A stretch of 64,000 nt of DNA from the NCBI RefSeq assembly GCF_001280305.1, contig NZ_CP012623.1:1054001-1118000 (forward strand), given 5' to 3'. The notes beneath the pieces were generated by a model, which did no database searches, was not told where the DNA came from, and was given only the letters and a program-made list of their open reading frames with translations. Positions 23,989-33,769 of this stretch are shown here, in pieces (position 1 is the stretch's first letter; each line of letters opens with the position of its first letter). A program made the translations under genes and the position numbers. This DNA comes from Hymenobacter sp. DG25A (lineage in GTDB: Bacteria; Bacteroidota; Bacteroidia; Cytophagales; Hymenobacteraceae).

Positions 23989-25452
23989 TTACTGTCCAAA
24001 GAATGCCTTCAGCATAGTGGCGTCGCGGTGGTAGATGTCGGGGTAAAAGCGCAGCTGGCCCTGCTCGGCGGCGCAGGTCAGGTAGCGCACGTGGATAGGC
24101 ATGGAGCGCCGCAGCCAGATGTCTTTGGATGTATTCTGGCGCGCACACTCACTTTCTGATGGCAGGCGCACGGACTTGCCGTCGCGGCGTAGGAGGTAGG
24201 CGGCCAACTGCATGGGCTGCGCCAGCCGGATGCAGCCGTGGCTGAGCGCCCGCACCGGCAAGGTAAACGCTTCACGCATGGGCGTATCATGCAAGTAAAT
24301 GGAATAAGGACTTGGAAAGCGAAACACGATGTTGCCCAGTGCATTATCACAGCCCGCCGACTGCCGGATGGTATACGGGAAATTTTGGGCCGATACCCGA
24401 TGCCAATTCACCCGGTAGGGGTTGACGGGCGTGCCCTGGCGGGTGTAAATGCTGTAGTTGTTGTTGACGAAGGAGGCGGGGTTTCGGCGCAGCATCGGCA
24501 GCAGCTCCTTGGTAGCAATGGAGTTGGGCACGTGCCAGTCGGGGGCAAGGGTGAAGTACGTGATGCGGCTGCTGAGCGTGGGGGAGGGCGTAACAGGCTT
24601 GCCTACAATAACCTTATGGCGCTGCCGAAGGCTGTCCTGCCGCACCAGATACAGCTCATAGGCCGGCAGATTAATCAGCACGTACTCAGAGTCGGGGAAG
24701 GTGCCCCAGCGCCAGCGCTCCAAATTAATTGCTGCCTGCCGGAACTGGCTTTGTTGGAGCGCCGCCGAATCCGGATTTGAGGAAACCGGGCGCCGCAGCC
24801 AGGCCTGTAGGGCCCGCTGCAGCTGCCGGTACTCCCGGTTGCGGGGCTGGCAGGCTGCTACCACTTCCCGCACCTTCTGATTCTGTACCCCCTGGCGCAA
24901 TAGATCCGCTACCGGCAGGGCTTTTTTAGCGGCTTTTTCCCGGGCCGAAAGCGTGTAGGGATGCAGCTTGCCGCGGTGCAGGTCGCGCATCAGGTGCAGC
25001 AGGGCATCGGTGAGATAAAGCTCCAGACGGGCCTGCTGGCGGGCGGTGCTGTGGCGGGCCAACGAATCGCGCAGGGCCTGCAGCCGGGGCCAGTGGTAGT
25101 CGGTGCGGAGCAGGCCAAAGTCATCGGCGTGGGCCAGGAGCTGCAGGGCCGGACGGGCCGGCGGGGCCAGGCTGTCGGCAGGAAGAGTCCAGGCGGGTTG
25201 GGCATCGGCGTAAAAGAGGCGCACGTCCGGGCCGGCCAGCAGGTGCAGGCGGGCATCGGCGGCCGTGGCGCTGCCGGCGGCCGTGGTATCCAGCAGGGCC
25301 TGAATGTAGGGCCCAATCGGCTCGGGCTGCTGGGCGTGGGCGGAAGCAGCGGCCTCTGTAGTGGCTGCTGGCTGCCCCTGGGTGCCTGGTGATGAGGAAC
25401 ACAGGCGCAGAGTCAGCAGTAACCCCAGCAGGCAAAAAAACAGATACCGCAT
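23989..25452 (-). CDS. L,D-transpeptidase (YcbB/YkuD family)
   Basis: The 487-residue periplasmic enzyme has an N-terminal hydrophobic segment (residues 3-17), a helical region (about 45-215) and a YkuD catalytic domain (about 255-420). The active-site motif SHGCIRL is at 404-410, with Cys407 as nucleophile. Enzymes of this type form 3-3 cross-links in peptidoglycan or attach proteins to it, and are important under wall stress. The start codon shares one base with the stop of the P-type ATPase gene (TGATG), so the two are co-translated. It is the last gene of a four-gene operon starting at 30333. Confidence 0.9.
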   Translation of the reverse strand: MRYLFFCLLGLLLTLRLCSSSPGTQGQPAATTEAAASAHAQQPEPIGPYIQALLDTTAAGSATAADARLHLLAGPDVRLFYADAQPAWTLPADSLAPPARPALQLLAHADDFGLLRTDYHWPRLQALRDSLARHSTARQQARLELYLTDALLHLMRDLHRGKLHPYTLSAREKAAKKALPVADLLRQGVQNQKVREVVAACQPRNREYRQLQRALQAWLRRPVSSNPDSAALQQSQFRQAAINLERWRWGTFPDSEYVLINLPAYELYLVRQDSLRQRHKVIVGKPVTPSPTLSSRITYFTLAPDWHVPNSIATKELLPMLRRNPASFVNNNYSIYTRQGTPVNPYRVNWHRVSAQNFPYTIRQSAGCDNALGNIVFRFPSPYSIYLHDTPMREAFTLPVRALSHGCIRLAQPMQLAAYLLRRDGKSVRLPSESECARQNTSKDIWLRRSMPIHVRYLTCAAEQGQLRFYPDIYHRDATMLKAFFGQ

Positions 25453-28142
25453 CAGGAGGAAGTTGCTTTATCCGGATTGGCGGGCTTGGCCAGCGCCAGA
25501 AGGCCATACCCCAGCCGCACCAGCAGCACGGGGATAAGGCCGGCGGCTACAATCAGCCCAACAATCAGGGGGGTGAAGGGCTGCACGGCCAGCAGCCGCC
25601 GCAACGCCGGCACGTAATAAGAGGCCGCAAACAGGGCCATGCATATGCCTAGGGCCAGCCAGATATATGGGTTGCGGGTGACCTCAGACCGGAAAAAGCT
25701 GCGGGGGTCAGTAGAAAAGTTGAACACGTGCAGCAGCTGGCCCAGGGCCATGCTATAAAACATAATATTGTTGCACACCGCCGGCGAAAGCCCGAGCACC
25801 TCCCAGCTGTAGTAATATACAGCCACCGGGCCCAGCATAAGGGCTGCGGCATACAACAGGCCGGTTTTCCAGTCGGTGCTGGTGAGCAGGGGCAGTTGGG
25901 TGGGGCGCGGAGGCTGCTGCATGAGGTGGGGGTGGCCCGTGCCCACGGCCAGCGCAAGCGCCGGAAACACATCCGTAATCATATTCAGAAACAGAATTTG
26001 CAGGGGCAGCAGCGGCACCGACTTATGCAGCAGCCCCACGCCCGTCACCAGCAGAATTTCGCTCAGGTTGCAGGAAGTCAGGTACAGAATGAAGGTGCGG
26101 ATGTTGGCGAAAATAACGCGCCCCTGCCCAATGGCCGCCACTATGGAGGCAAAGGCATCATCCTGCAGCACCATATCCGCAGCCTCCCCGGCTACCTGCG
26201 TGCCGCGCAGGCCCATGGCAATGCCAATATCTGCTTTGCGCAGGGCGGGGGCATCATTTACCCCGTCGCCGGTCATGCCCACAATATCGCCACGCTGCTG
26301 GTACAGCGTAATCAAATCCAGCTTTTGGGCCGGGCTGACGCGGGCAAATATGGTGCACTCATACAACTCCTCTTTTTCGTCCGTAGTCAGCTGGTCAAGG
26401 GGTTTCAGGGTGGGGCCACTTACAACAACGGGCTCTTCTGTGGTGACCAGCCCTACTTTGGCCGCCACCGTGCGGGCCGTGGCCGGGTGGTCGCCGGTTA
26501 CCATAATCACCCGGATGCCTGCCTGCCGGCAGGCCTGTAGCGCGGGCAGCACCTCCAGTCGGGGCGGATCCAGAAAGCCAATCAGCCCCACCCAGGCCAG
26601 GTTGTGCACAAAATCAGCGCCGGGGTGGGTTTCGCCCAGGGAACAGGCAAAGCCCAGGGTGCGCAGGCCGGTTTGGGCCAGCTGCTCCGCTCGGGCAATC
26701 CACTCCTGCTTTTCGGTTTCCGATAGGGGCAGCGGCCCGGCGGCATCCCAGCGGTAGCGGCAGTGGTTCAGAACGTCCTCGGCGGCCCCTTTCACGGCCA
26801 CAAAATACTGGCCATCCAGCTCCTGGTGCAGGGTGGCCATCAGGCGGGTTTCCGAGCTGAAGGCCTTTTCATCCAGGCGGGGGCAGGCGCTCAGCTCGGG
26901 CAGCGATGAGGAGAAGACCAGCTCATTCAGGGCAATTTCCACCGGGTCGCCCACGCCCGTTTTGGGGCGCTGCCCGGGTGCGTAGGGGGCATTGTTGCAG
27001 GAAACAGCCACGCGCAGCAGCTGCTTGAACTGGGGTGAGACGAGCACAGTCTCGTTGCCGTCGGCTACGGTCAGAGGGTGGGTTTCGGAGAAGTGCACCT
27101 CAGCACGGCCGGCCGGCAGCCAGATGGTGTTTACAGCTATCTGATTATGGGTGAGCGTGCCGGTTTTATCAGTGAAGATGACGCTGGTGCTGCCCAGCGT
27201 TTCCACTGCCGCCAGCTGCTTCACAATCACATGCTGCCGGGCCAGGCGCAGCATGCCATGCGCCAGGGCCAGCGTAGCCACAATGGAAAGGCCCTCCGGA
27301 ATGGCCGCAATAGCCAGAATAATGGCCATTTTCACCATCATTACGGCATCCCGGCCCTGCAGCAGGCCAATCAGCAGGTATAGCAGCGCCAGGCCCAGCG
27401 TAAGCAGAATGAGCTGCCGGGCCAGCTGGTTTATTTTGATTTCAAGCGGGGTAGTGGTGCGCCCGGCGGTTTGCACCAGCTGCGCAATGCGGCCCAGCTC
27501 GGTGTTCATGCCAATGCCCGTTACAATAGCGCGGCCGTTGCCATTCACCACGGCCGTGCCTTTGTAGAGCAGGCTGGTAGGGGCATCGGCTACCTGGCCG
27601 GGAGCAGGCAAGGCCCCGGGCTGCTTGGCTACCGGCATAGATTCCCCCGTCAGGGCCGATTCGTTTACGTTGAGCTGCCGGGCTATGTGTACCTCGGCAT
27701 CGGCGGGCAGCATGTCGCCGGCTTCTACCAGCAGCACATCCCCAATGGTGAGGTCAGGGGCGGGAATGGTTTGCTGCTGCCCGTTGCGCACTACGCGGGC
27801 TTTGGGTACGTCCAGCTGGTGCAGCGCCGCCATCGAAACCCGGGCCTGCCACTCCAGCCCCAGCCCGATAAGGGAATTGATGAGCACGACGGCTGCAATA
27901 GCTATGCTCTCAGCCATGTCGCCCATCACCCAGGAAAATATGGCCGCGGCAATGAGCACCAGCACCGTCAGGCTCCGGAACTGCCGCCACACCAGCAGCC
28001 AGATGGGCTCATTGACGTTGGCAGACAGGATATTGGGGCCATGCAGCTGCCGCCGGCGCTGGGCCTCGGCCGTGGTCAGCCCCTGCTGTAAATCAGTGGG
28101 CGGGGGCGGGAACGAAGCCGTGGGGACGCTGGCCGGTATCAT
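25452..28142 (-). CDS. Cation-transporting P-type ATPase (P2, calcium-pump-like)
   Basis: The 896-residue pump has an N-terminal cation ATPase domain (about 15-75), the actuator motif TGES at 165-168, and the phosphorylation motif DKTGT with Asp325. TGDGVNDAPALRKADIG provides the hinge. About ten membrane helices are present, with the last six at the C-terminus. The M4 motif reads PEGLS at 282-286; calcium pumps usually have PEGLP there. It is most likely a Ca2+/Mn2+ or related cation exporter, but specificity is not certain. It lies 37 nt after the DUF1003 gene and overlaps the transpeptidase gene by 1 nt. Confidence 0.9.
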   Translation of the reverse strand: MIPASVPTASFPPPPTDLQQGLTTAEAQRRRQLHGPNILSANVNEPIWLLVWRQFRSLTVLVLIAAAIFSWVMGDMAESIAIAAVVLINSLIGLGLEWQARVSMAALHQLDVPKARVVRNGQQQTIPAPDLTIGDVLLVEAGDMLPADAEVHIARQLNVNESALTGESMPVAKQPGALPAPGQVADAPTSLLYKGTAVVNGNGRAIVTGIGMNTELGRIAQLVQTAGRTTTPLEIKINQLARQLILLTLGLALLYLLIGLLQGRDAVMMVKMAIILAIAAIPEGLSIVATLALAHGMLRLARQHVIVKQLAAVETLGSTSVIFTDKTGTLTHNQIAVNTIWLPAGRAEVHFSETHPLTVADGNETVLVSPQFKQLLRVAVSCNNAPYAPGQRPKTGVGDPVEIALNELVFSSSLPELSACPRLDEKAFSSETRLMATLHQELDGQYFVAVKGAAEDVLNHCRYRWDAAGPLPLSETEKQEWIARAEQLAQTGLRTLGFACSLGETHPGADFVHNLAWVGLIGFLDPPRLEVLPALQACRQAGIRVIMVTGDHPATARTVAAKVGLVTTEEPVVVSGPTLKPLDQLTTDEKEELYECTIFARVSPAQKLDLITLYQQRGDIVGMTGDGVNDAPALRKADIGIAMGLRGTQVAGEAADMVLQDDAFASIVAAIGQGRVIFANIRTFILYLTSCNLSEILLVTGVGLLHKSVPLLPLQILFLNMITDVFPALALAVGTGHPHLMQQPPRPTQLPLLTSTDWKTGLLYAAALMLGPVAVYYYSWEVLGLSPAVCNNIMFYSMALGQLLHVFNFSTDPRSFFRSEVTRNPYIWLALGICMALFAASYYVPALRRLLAVQPFTPLIVGLIVAAGLIPVLLVRLGYGLLALAKPANPDKATSS

Positions 28143-28179
28143 AGCATCAGAAAGAACAGAAGAAGGGCAGGAAAGGCCG

Positions 28180-28896
28180 TCAGGTTACCAGCTTAGACCC
28201 TTCTATTTTCGTCAGGATATCATTCATAATTTCTACCTGAATCTGCTGAATTTCCAGCATATCCTGCTGTTGATGCATAATCAGGTGATCCAGCTTTTCG
28301 TGCAGCATCCGGATTTCCAGCTCCGATTTCAGATTAATCATATAGTCTTTGCGGGCGCGCTGCCGGTCCTTGTCCTCCTGGCGGTTCTGGCTCATCATGA
28401 TAATGGGCGCCTGCATAGCGGCCACGCACGAGAGCAGCAGATTCAGCAGAATAAAAGGGTAGGGGTCGAAGCCGCGGTTGGCCATCCAGAAGCCGTTCAG
28501 CACAATCCAGCACAGCAGAAAAAACAGAAAGGAGAGGATAAACGTCCAGCTCCCGCCAAACGAAGCCATGCCATCGGCCAGGCGCTGGCCCAGCGTCAGG
28601 GGCTCTACGTCGTCCTCCAGCTTATCGGTGAGGGTGGCCTGGGCCTGCAGGTTGCTGAGCACGGTTTGCTCCAGCTCGGAAAGCTGGCCCACCTCTTTCA
28701 GTAGATAATTCTGGATGTACTTGCGCCGGTACTCGTTTAGCTCCGTCAGGGCCAGGTAGTCGTCCTCGGAAAAATGGGGCTGGTCCTTTTGAATAAGCTC
28801 CAGAATAGGCTGCCGTATGGTACGCCCACTGATGCGGTCGGCCTCGGGAAACTCCCGGCCGGAGCAGTCACTGATGAACGTGGGAGCAGGAGGCAT
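28180..28896 (-). CDS. DUF1003 membrane protein
   Basis: The 238-residue protein has a soluble N-terminal part (about 1-100) and two membrane helices (about 116-136 and 146-166). A basic segment (QNRQEDKDRQRARKDY) follows, then a C-terminal coiled coil (about 190-235). The order of helices and basic stretch is that of DUF1003. Function is unknown; members often occur near cation transport genes. It is the second gene of the operon headed by the beta-CASP nuclease, 39 nt after it. Confidence 0.85.
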   Translation of the reverse strand: MPPAPTFISDCSGREFPEADRISGRTIRQPILELIQKDQPHFSEDDYLALTELNEYRRKYIQNYLLKEVGQLSELEQTVLSNLQAQATLTDKLEDDVEPLTLGQRLADGMASFGGSWTFILSFLFFLLCWIVLNGFWMANRGFDPYPFILLNLLLSCVAAMQAPIIMMSQNRQEDKDRQRARKDYMINLKSELEIRMLHEKLDHLIMHQQQDMLEIQQIQVEIMNDILTKIEGSKLVT

Positions 28897-28935
28897 GGCA
28901 GAGCAACGGCTACGTTCTGGGGGCAGGAAGCGAAA

Positions 28936-30333
28936 TCAAATGCCTTCAAAAAGCGAATAGGTTTCCAGGTACCGGGGCTGAATGGGGGCCGGCCAGCCCA
29001 GCTGGTCCTGTATGCCCTGGGCCAGCGCGGCGGAGCTCAGGGGCTCCCCATGCACAATGAAAGTACGCTTGGGAGCCTGCTCAAAGTTTCCCAGCCAGCG
29101 CAGTAGTTCGTCGCGGTCGGCGTGGGCCGAGAAGCCGTTGAGCTGCTGCACCTGGCAGAGCACGGGCACCATGTCGCCGTACATCTTAATCTGCGGCTCG
29201 CCTTCCAGCAGGCGGCGGCCCCGGGTGCCCTCGGCCTGAAAGCCGATAAGCAAAACCGTATCCTGGGGGCGGGGCAGGCGGTGGTGCAGGTGGTGCACAA
29301 TGCGCCCGCCGGTGCACATGCCGCTGGCGGAAATAATGATGGCGCCCTGCTCCAGCAGATTCAGGCTCTTCGACTCGGGCACATCAGTTACAAAACGCAG
29401 CCCGTCAAAATCAAAAATATTGCCGTGGCCCAGCCGGTGCTGCCCCGGATACCGCGGGTACAGCCCCGATACCCGAATGCCCATGGGGCTATCAACATAC
29501 ACCGGCACGTGGGGCACCCGGTTTTGCTGGCGCAGGCGCTTGAGGTAATACAGCATGGTTTGGGTGCGGCCCACGGCAAAGGCCGCAATAACCAGCACCC
29601 CGCCCCGCCCCAGCGCCTGGTTTACCACGGCCGCCAGCTCTTCCTCCGGGTCCGGCACGCGGTTATTCCGGTCGCCGTAGGTGGATTCTACCAGCAGCAC
29701 ATCGGCCTGGGTAATAGCGGTGGGGTCAAACATTACGGGGTCGTCGTAGCGGCCCAGGTCGCCGGAAAATACCAGCTTTTTCTCCTGCTGCTCGCCCTGC
29801 ACCAGCGTCTCCACAATAGCCGCGCCCAGAATGTGACCCGCCTCCCGGAAGAGCACGGAAACCTGGTTGAGGGCCTGCACGGGCATATTATAGGGGCAAC
29901 TCACCAATAGGGGTAGCACCTGCTGTACGTCCTCGGTGGTGTAGAGCGGCAGCGCGGGGTGATGCTTGGAGTAGCCTTTGGCATTGGCAAAGGCGGCTTC
30001 TTCCTCCTGCAGCTTGGCGGAGTCCAGCAGCATAATTTCCAGCAGGTCGCGGGTAGCTTCGGTGCAGAGAATGCGGCCCCGGAAGCCCTCTTTTACCAGG
30101 CGGGGCAGGTAGCCGCTGTGGTCGATGTGGGCGTGGGTGAGCACCAGGGTATCCACCTGGCTGGGGCTGATGGGCAGGGTATCCCAGTTGCGGAGGCGCA
30201 GCTCCTTCAGGCCCTGGAACAGGCCGCAGTCTACCATAAGCTGCTGCTGAAGCGGGCCGTGGCTGAACGTGAGGACATACTTGGAGCCCGTTACGGTTTG
30301 GGCGGCGCCCAGGAATTGGATGCTAACGTTCAT
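28936..30333 (-). CDS. Beta-CASP metallo-beta-lactamase RNA nuclease
   Basis: The 465-residue protein begins with a metallo-beta-lactamase domain carrying the zinc motif HAHIDHSG near residue 67, then FREAGHILG and FSGDLGRYD. The beta-CASP part follows (VESTYGDRN, FAVGRTQ, SASGMCTGGRIVHH, FSAHADRDEL, VHGEP). This is the bacterial CPSF73/YSH1-like exonuclease family that degrades or processes RNA. It is the first gene of an operon divergent from the first Usp gene, sharing a 194-bp promoter region with an FNR-type box. The association with stress proteins suggests RNA turnover on entry into low-energy states, an inference. Confidence 0.9.
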   Translation of the reverse strand: MNVSIQFLGAAQTVTGSKYVLTFSHGPLQQQLMVDCGLFQGLKELRLRNWDTLPISPSQVDTLVLTHAHIDHSGYLPRLVKEGFRGRILCTEATRDLLEIMLLDSAKLQEEEAAFANAKGYSKHHPALPLYTTEDVQQVLPLLVSCPYNMPVQALNQVSVLFREAGHILGAAIVETLVQGEQQEKKLVFSGDLGRYDDPVMFDPTAITQADVLLVESTYGDRNNRVPDPEEELAAVVNQALGRGGVLVIAAFAVGRTQTMLYYLKRLRQQNRVPHVPVYVDSPMGIRVSGLYPRYPGQHRLGHGNIFDFDGLRFVTDVPESKSLNLLEQGAIIISASGMCTGGRIVHHLHHRLPRPQDTVLLIGFQAEGTRGRRLLEGEPQIKMYGDMVPVLCQVQQLNGFSAHADRDELLRWLGNFEQAPKRTFIVHGEPLSSAALAQGIQDQLGWPAPIQPRYLETYSLFEGI

Positions 30334-30438
30334 AGCGGCTGGTTATGGGCCCCTGGCTAACCTGTCCGCCACTGCCCGCAGGCCGGCGTCAGCTAAGGTG
30401 GCCGCCGGAAGGTAAGCAGTGGGGGAGGGGAATTTCTA

Positions 30439-30450
30439 TGATATTCATCA
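30439..30450. promoter_or_regulatory. FNR-type box between the nuclease operon and Usp1
   Basis: TGAT-ATTC-ATCA matches the core of the FNR/ANR consensus TTGAT-N4-ATCAA except for the outer T/A positions. It lies in the AT-rich divergent region, 78 nt before the Usp start and 105 nt before the nuclease start, so one site could control both. Confidence 0.55.
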
Positions 30451-30527
30451 TCATATATTAATTTGTTATCATACTGAGGGTGAAGGAAAACCTCCTTCTT
30501 TGTGTTATCATTTTCTCTCTGCTGCAT

Positions 30528-31343
30528 ATGGCTGATTCTCTGCTGGTACTAACTGATTTTTATCCGGCGGCCAACCGCGCCTTGGACTATGCCGCCAATG
30601 TGGCCAGCGCGCTGCATGCCAATCTGATTTTACTGCACGTGCGCCGCACTTCACTGCTGGATGCCGAGTTCTTTACCGGCGCGGTTTCCGGCCAGACGCA
30701 GGAGTCGGCGCGGGTGGCGCTGAGCCGGTTGGCCGAGGAGCTGCCGGTGCCCGCCGTTACGGAGGTGCGCAAGGGGCGCGTGGCAGAGGAGGTAGCCGAG
30801 GCTATTGAGCAGCACCAGCCCAGCCTGCTGGTGCTGGGCCGCCCTGATGTAGAAAATGTGCCCGAAGAGCTGGTGACCACCACCTCGCTGGAAATTCTAC
30901 GGACCAGGCCCTATCCCATGCTGGTGCTGCCGGCCCATGTGGCCACTACTGAGCGCCCGCGCCGCGTGCTGGTAGCCCTGGACGGGGACTCTTTCCAACT
31001 GGGCGACTGCAACGACCTGCTGCGCCAGCTCTTCAAGGCGCTGCACGCGGAGCTCACCGTGCTGCACATTGTCACGCAGAATGAAACCGCGGCCCGGGCC
31101 CTCAATACCTTAACCCAGACCGGCCTCACCATTGACCTGGCCCCCGTGCAAACCAAAGCCATTCGCAACCACGACCCCGCCGAGGGCATTCTGCAGGCCG
31201 CCAAACCGGAGGACTATGATATGGTGATGATGGTAGCCCGCCCGCGTAGCTTTCTGGGAAAGCTGTTTCACCGGAGCGTAACCGCGCAGGTGCTGCTGCA
31301 AAGCCCGCTTCCCGTGCTGATAGTGCCCGCTATCGAGGAGTAA
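30528..31343 (+). CDS. Tandem universal stress protein (Usp1)
   Basis: The 271-residue protein has two Usp domains (about 1-140 and 145-270). Each opens with a beta strand (SLLVLTDFYPAANRALDYAA and RRVLVALDGDSF). The C-terminal end FHRSVTAQVLLQSPLPVLIVP is shared with the three other Usp genes at 35.5-38.2 kb. The usual ATP-binding glycines (G-x2-G-x9-G-S/T) are not intact, so nucleotide binding may be altered. The start at 30528 is preferred over a GTG at 30480. It is divergent from the nuclease operon and convergent with the prs-like gene, whose stop directly abuts its own. Confidence 0.9.
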   Translation: MADSLLVLTDFYPAANRALDYAANVASALHANLILLHVRRTSLLDAEFFTGAVSGQTQESARVALSRLAEELPVPAVTEVRKGRVAEEVAEAIEQHQPSLLVLGRPDVENVPEELVTTTSLEILRTRPYPMLVLPAHVATTERPRRVLVALDGDSFQLGDCNDLLRQLFKALHAELTVLHIVTQNETAARALNTLTQTGLTIDLAPVQTKAIRNHDPAEGILQAAKPEDYDMVMMVARPRSFLGKLFHRSVTAQVLLQSPLPVLIVPAIEE

Positions 31344-32231
31344 TTACCCGGGCAGCCTGGCTAAGGCATCCGCTAATAAAGGAGCCAGATTGATGGCGTT
31401 GGAAGGATGCGGCACGGTGTTGCACGTTACCACGGGCCCGGCGCCGGCCGCCATCAGCTCCTGATAGGACGCACCCACAAACAGCGCGTGAATGCCCAGG
31501 CATACCGGGGCAGGCAGCCCGGCCCGGCGCAGGTGCTGCACGGTGGCTATCATGGTGCGCGCCGTGGAAATAATGTCATCTACCACTACCGGCGTGTGGT
31601 GCTGAAAGCGGGCTACATCCGGCGGGGCTATTTTCACGCTTCGGTCGCCGTGGCGCTGTTTGTTGAGCACGAGGAAGGGGCAACCGGCCTCCCGGGCTAT
31701 GGCCGCTACCCATTGCTTGCTTTCACTGTCGGGGCCTATTAAAACCGGCTGGGTTACTTGCATGCGTACATACTGCGCTAACGGGCCCGTGGCGTGCAGG
31801 GCCTGGGTAGGCATAGAGTAAATATCCCGCAGCTGGTGCCAGCGGTGCAGATGGGGCGCTACCGTCAGTAGGCCATCCAGAAAACCGGAAAGCAGCCGGG
31901 CAAAGTAGGCGGAGGTAATGCCTTCACCCGGCTGAAAGCGCGCATCCTGCCGCATATAGGCCAAATAAGGCGCCAGCAGATACACGCGGCGCGCCCCCAG
32001 GTCGCGGGCAGTTTCAGCCAGAAAATACAGCGGCACCAGCTGCGGATTTGGCTGCGCCAGCGTGCACACCAGCACCAGCGTGCGGCCGGCTACCGGGGTG
32101 TGCAACTGCACATAGGTTTCGCCATCGGGGAAGCTGCGCAGGGTGTAGTCGGCCAGGGAGGTGCCCAGTTGGTAGGCCAGCTCTTGGGTGAGGGCTTCGT
32201 TGCCGGGCAGAGCAAGTAGCAGCGGCCGCAT
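31344..32231 (-). CDS. Ribose-phosphate pyrophosphokinase-like protein
   Basis: The 295-residue protein has the PRPP synthetase fold. SFPDGETYVQL near residue 34 matches the N-terminal ATP loop, and PYLAYMRQDARFQPGE near 88 matches the canonical YARQDR region. VVVDDIISTARTM near 216 is the ribose-5-phosphate/PRPP loop. It is slightly shorter and more divergent than housekeeping Prs, so it is probably a specialised copy that makes or consumes PRPP. Its ATG overlaps the stop of the phosphorylase gene by one base (TAATG), so the two are made together. Confidence 0.88.
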   Translation of the reverse strand: MRPLLLALPGNEALTQELAYQLGTSLADYTLRSFPDGETYVQLHTPVAGRTLVLVCTLAQPNPQLVPLYFLAETARDLGARRVYLLAPYLAYMRQDARFQPGEGITSAYFARLLSGFLDGLLTVAPHLHRWHQLRDIYSMPTQALHATGPLAQYVRMQVTQPVLIGPDSESKQWVAAIAREAGCPFLVLNKQRHGDRSVKIAPPDVARFQHHTPVVVDDIISTARTMIATVQHLRRAGLPAPVCLGIHALFVGASYQELMAAGAGPVVTCNTVPHPSNAINLAPLLADALARLPG

Positions 32232-33769
32232 TAGTAGGCAATGATAGGTTCTGTGGAGTCGTGCAGATAGTCGCGGGCGTAGGTTAGCTCGCCGGGGCTT
32301 TCTGCATACAGCGTAAACAGCACCTGCCCGGCCTGCACCGGCTGGCGCAGCCGCACGTGCAGATCAATACCGGCGCTGGCCTTCCAGGGGGCACCGGCCA
32401 GCTTGGCCAGCGTAGCCAGGCGGCGGTTGTCAATGGTGAGCACCAGGCCCGGGCGGGTGGCTACCATATCCCAGTGCAGCGCCGCAGGCTTAGGAAAGTG
32501 CAGGCCGCCCTGGGCCTGGCAAATGTCCTGAAACTTCTGCCAGGCTTTGCCCGAGGAAAGCAGCATGGCCGCCTCCGCGGCGCCGGTGCCAGCGGCGGCG
32601 TGCCCGGTAAGCTCCAGCAGGGTGGCCGCCAGGTGCAGGGATTTTTCGCGTAGGTCCGGCGGTGCATCGGGGCTGTTCTGGAGCACGGCCAGCACGTCGC
32701 GGGCTTCCAGGGCCGGGCCAATGCCGCGCCCCACGGGCTGGCTGCCATCGGTCAGCATCACTTCTACTTTCAGCCCCACAGCCTGCCCTACCTGCCGGAA
32801 CAGGGCCACCATATCCTGCGCTTCCTCCAGGCTGCGCACCTTGGCGGTGGGGCCCACGGGTACATCAATTACCACATGGGTAGCCCCGGCGGCCACTTTC
32901 TTGGACAGCACGGAGGCCACCACCTGGGCCGGACTATCAATATCCAGGGCGCGCTCCACCCGAATCAGAATATCATCGGCGGGACTCAACTGCATGGCCC
33001 CGCCCCAGGCCAGGCAGGCGCCGTGGTGGGCTACCACGCGGCGCATCTGGCGCAGCGTCAGGTTTACGGAAGTTAGCACTTCCATGGCATCGGCGGTGCC
33101 GGCCGGCGAGGTAATGGCCCGGGAAGATGTTTTGGGCATGAGCAGCCCGGCCGCCGCCACAATAGCCACTACAATGGGCGTGGTGCGGTTGCCGGGCAGC
33201 CCGCCAATGGAATGCTTATCGGCTACGACGTGGGCCGGCCAATGCAGCTGCCGCCCGGCCGCAATCATGGCCTGCGTGAGGCCAATGGTTTCTTCGGTGG
33301 AGAAGTCGCGCACGCAGGCAGTTACAAAAGCGGCCAGCTCTACGTTGGAATACCGCTCGGCGGCAATATCACGCATAATAGCGTGGTAGTCTTCGGGCAG
33401 CAGGCGGCGGCCGTACATTTTGGCGCGCACCCGGTGCATGGTTTCCAGCGGCGGTAAGTGCATCAGGTGCACTTCGTCGCCGGGGCGGGCGTGCAGGTGC
33501 TCCCACACCACCTCCGACACGCCTACTTCGTGCGGCTCCAGCAGCGTGTTGCCGATAATGGTGTTCAGGGAGGCAATAATGGTGTGCCCGTTGGCCATCA
33601 CCTTCAGGCGCGATAGGGCCTGAAAGCCTTCCGCGTGGCATACCGGCGAATCGGAGCGCAGAAACACCACGTGCTCGTTGCGGGTATCGATGCCCATGCG
33701 GCGCAGGTGCAGCTGGTCGGAAGCGGGCTGTACCACGGGCGGTGGCAGAAGCGGAGCAGGGCTATTCAT
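32231..33769 (-). CDS. AMP phosphorylase / thymidine phosphorylase family enzyme
   Basis: The 512-residue protein has an N-terminal extension (about 20-105) like the beta-barrel domain of archaeal AMP phosphorylase. Then comes the nucleoside phosphorylase core with DKHSIGGLPGNRTTPI at 184-199 and SSRAITSPAGTADAMEVL near 225. A C-terminal phosphorylase domain ends it. True thymidine phosphorylases are about 440 residues and lack this extension. It probably splits a nucleoside monophosphate with phosphate, giving a base and ribose 1,5-bisphosphate. It overlaps its upstream neighbour by 8 nt and the PRPP-synthetase-like gene by 1 nt, forming a coupled unit. Confidence 0.88.
   Translation of the reverse strand: MNSPAPLLPPPVVQPASDQLHLRRMGIDTRNEHVVFLRSDSPVCHAEGFQALSRLKVMANGHTIIASLNTIIGNTLLEPHEVGVSEVVWEHLHARPGDEVHLMHLPPLETMHRVRAKMYGRRLLPEDYHAIMRDIAAERYSNVELAAFVTACVRDFSTEETIGLTQAMIAAGRQLHWPAHVVADKHSIGGLPGNRTTPIVVAIVAAAGLLMPKTSSRAITSPAGTADAMEVLTSVNLTLRQMRRVVAHHGACLAWGGAMQLSPADDILIRVERALDIDSPAQVVASVLSKKVAAGATHVVIDVPVGPTAKVRSLEEAQDMVALFRQVGQAVGLKVEVMLTDGSQPVGRGIGPALEARDVLAVLQNSPDAPPDLREKSLHLAATLLELTGHAAAGTGAAEAAMLLSSGKAWQKFQDICQAQGGLHFPKPAALHWDMVATRPGLVLTIDNRRLATLAKLAGAPWKASAGIDLHVRLRQPVQAGQVLFTLYAESPGELTYARDYLHDSTEPIIAY

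Noticed and set aside
31344..32231. Housekeeping ribose-phosphate pyrophosphokinase
   Set aside because: It is shorter and more divergent than the standard 310-320 residue enzyme and is coupled to a phosphorylase gene, so a specialised copy is more likely.
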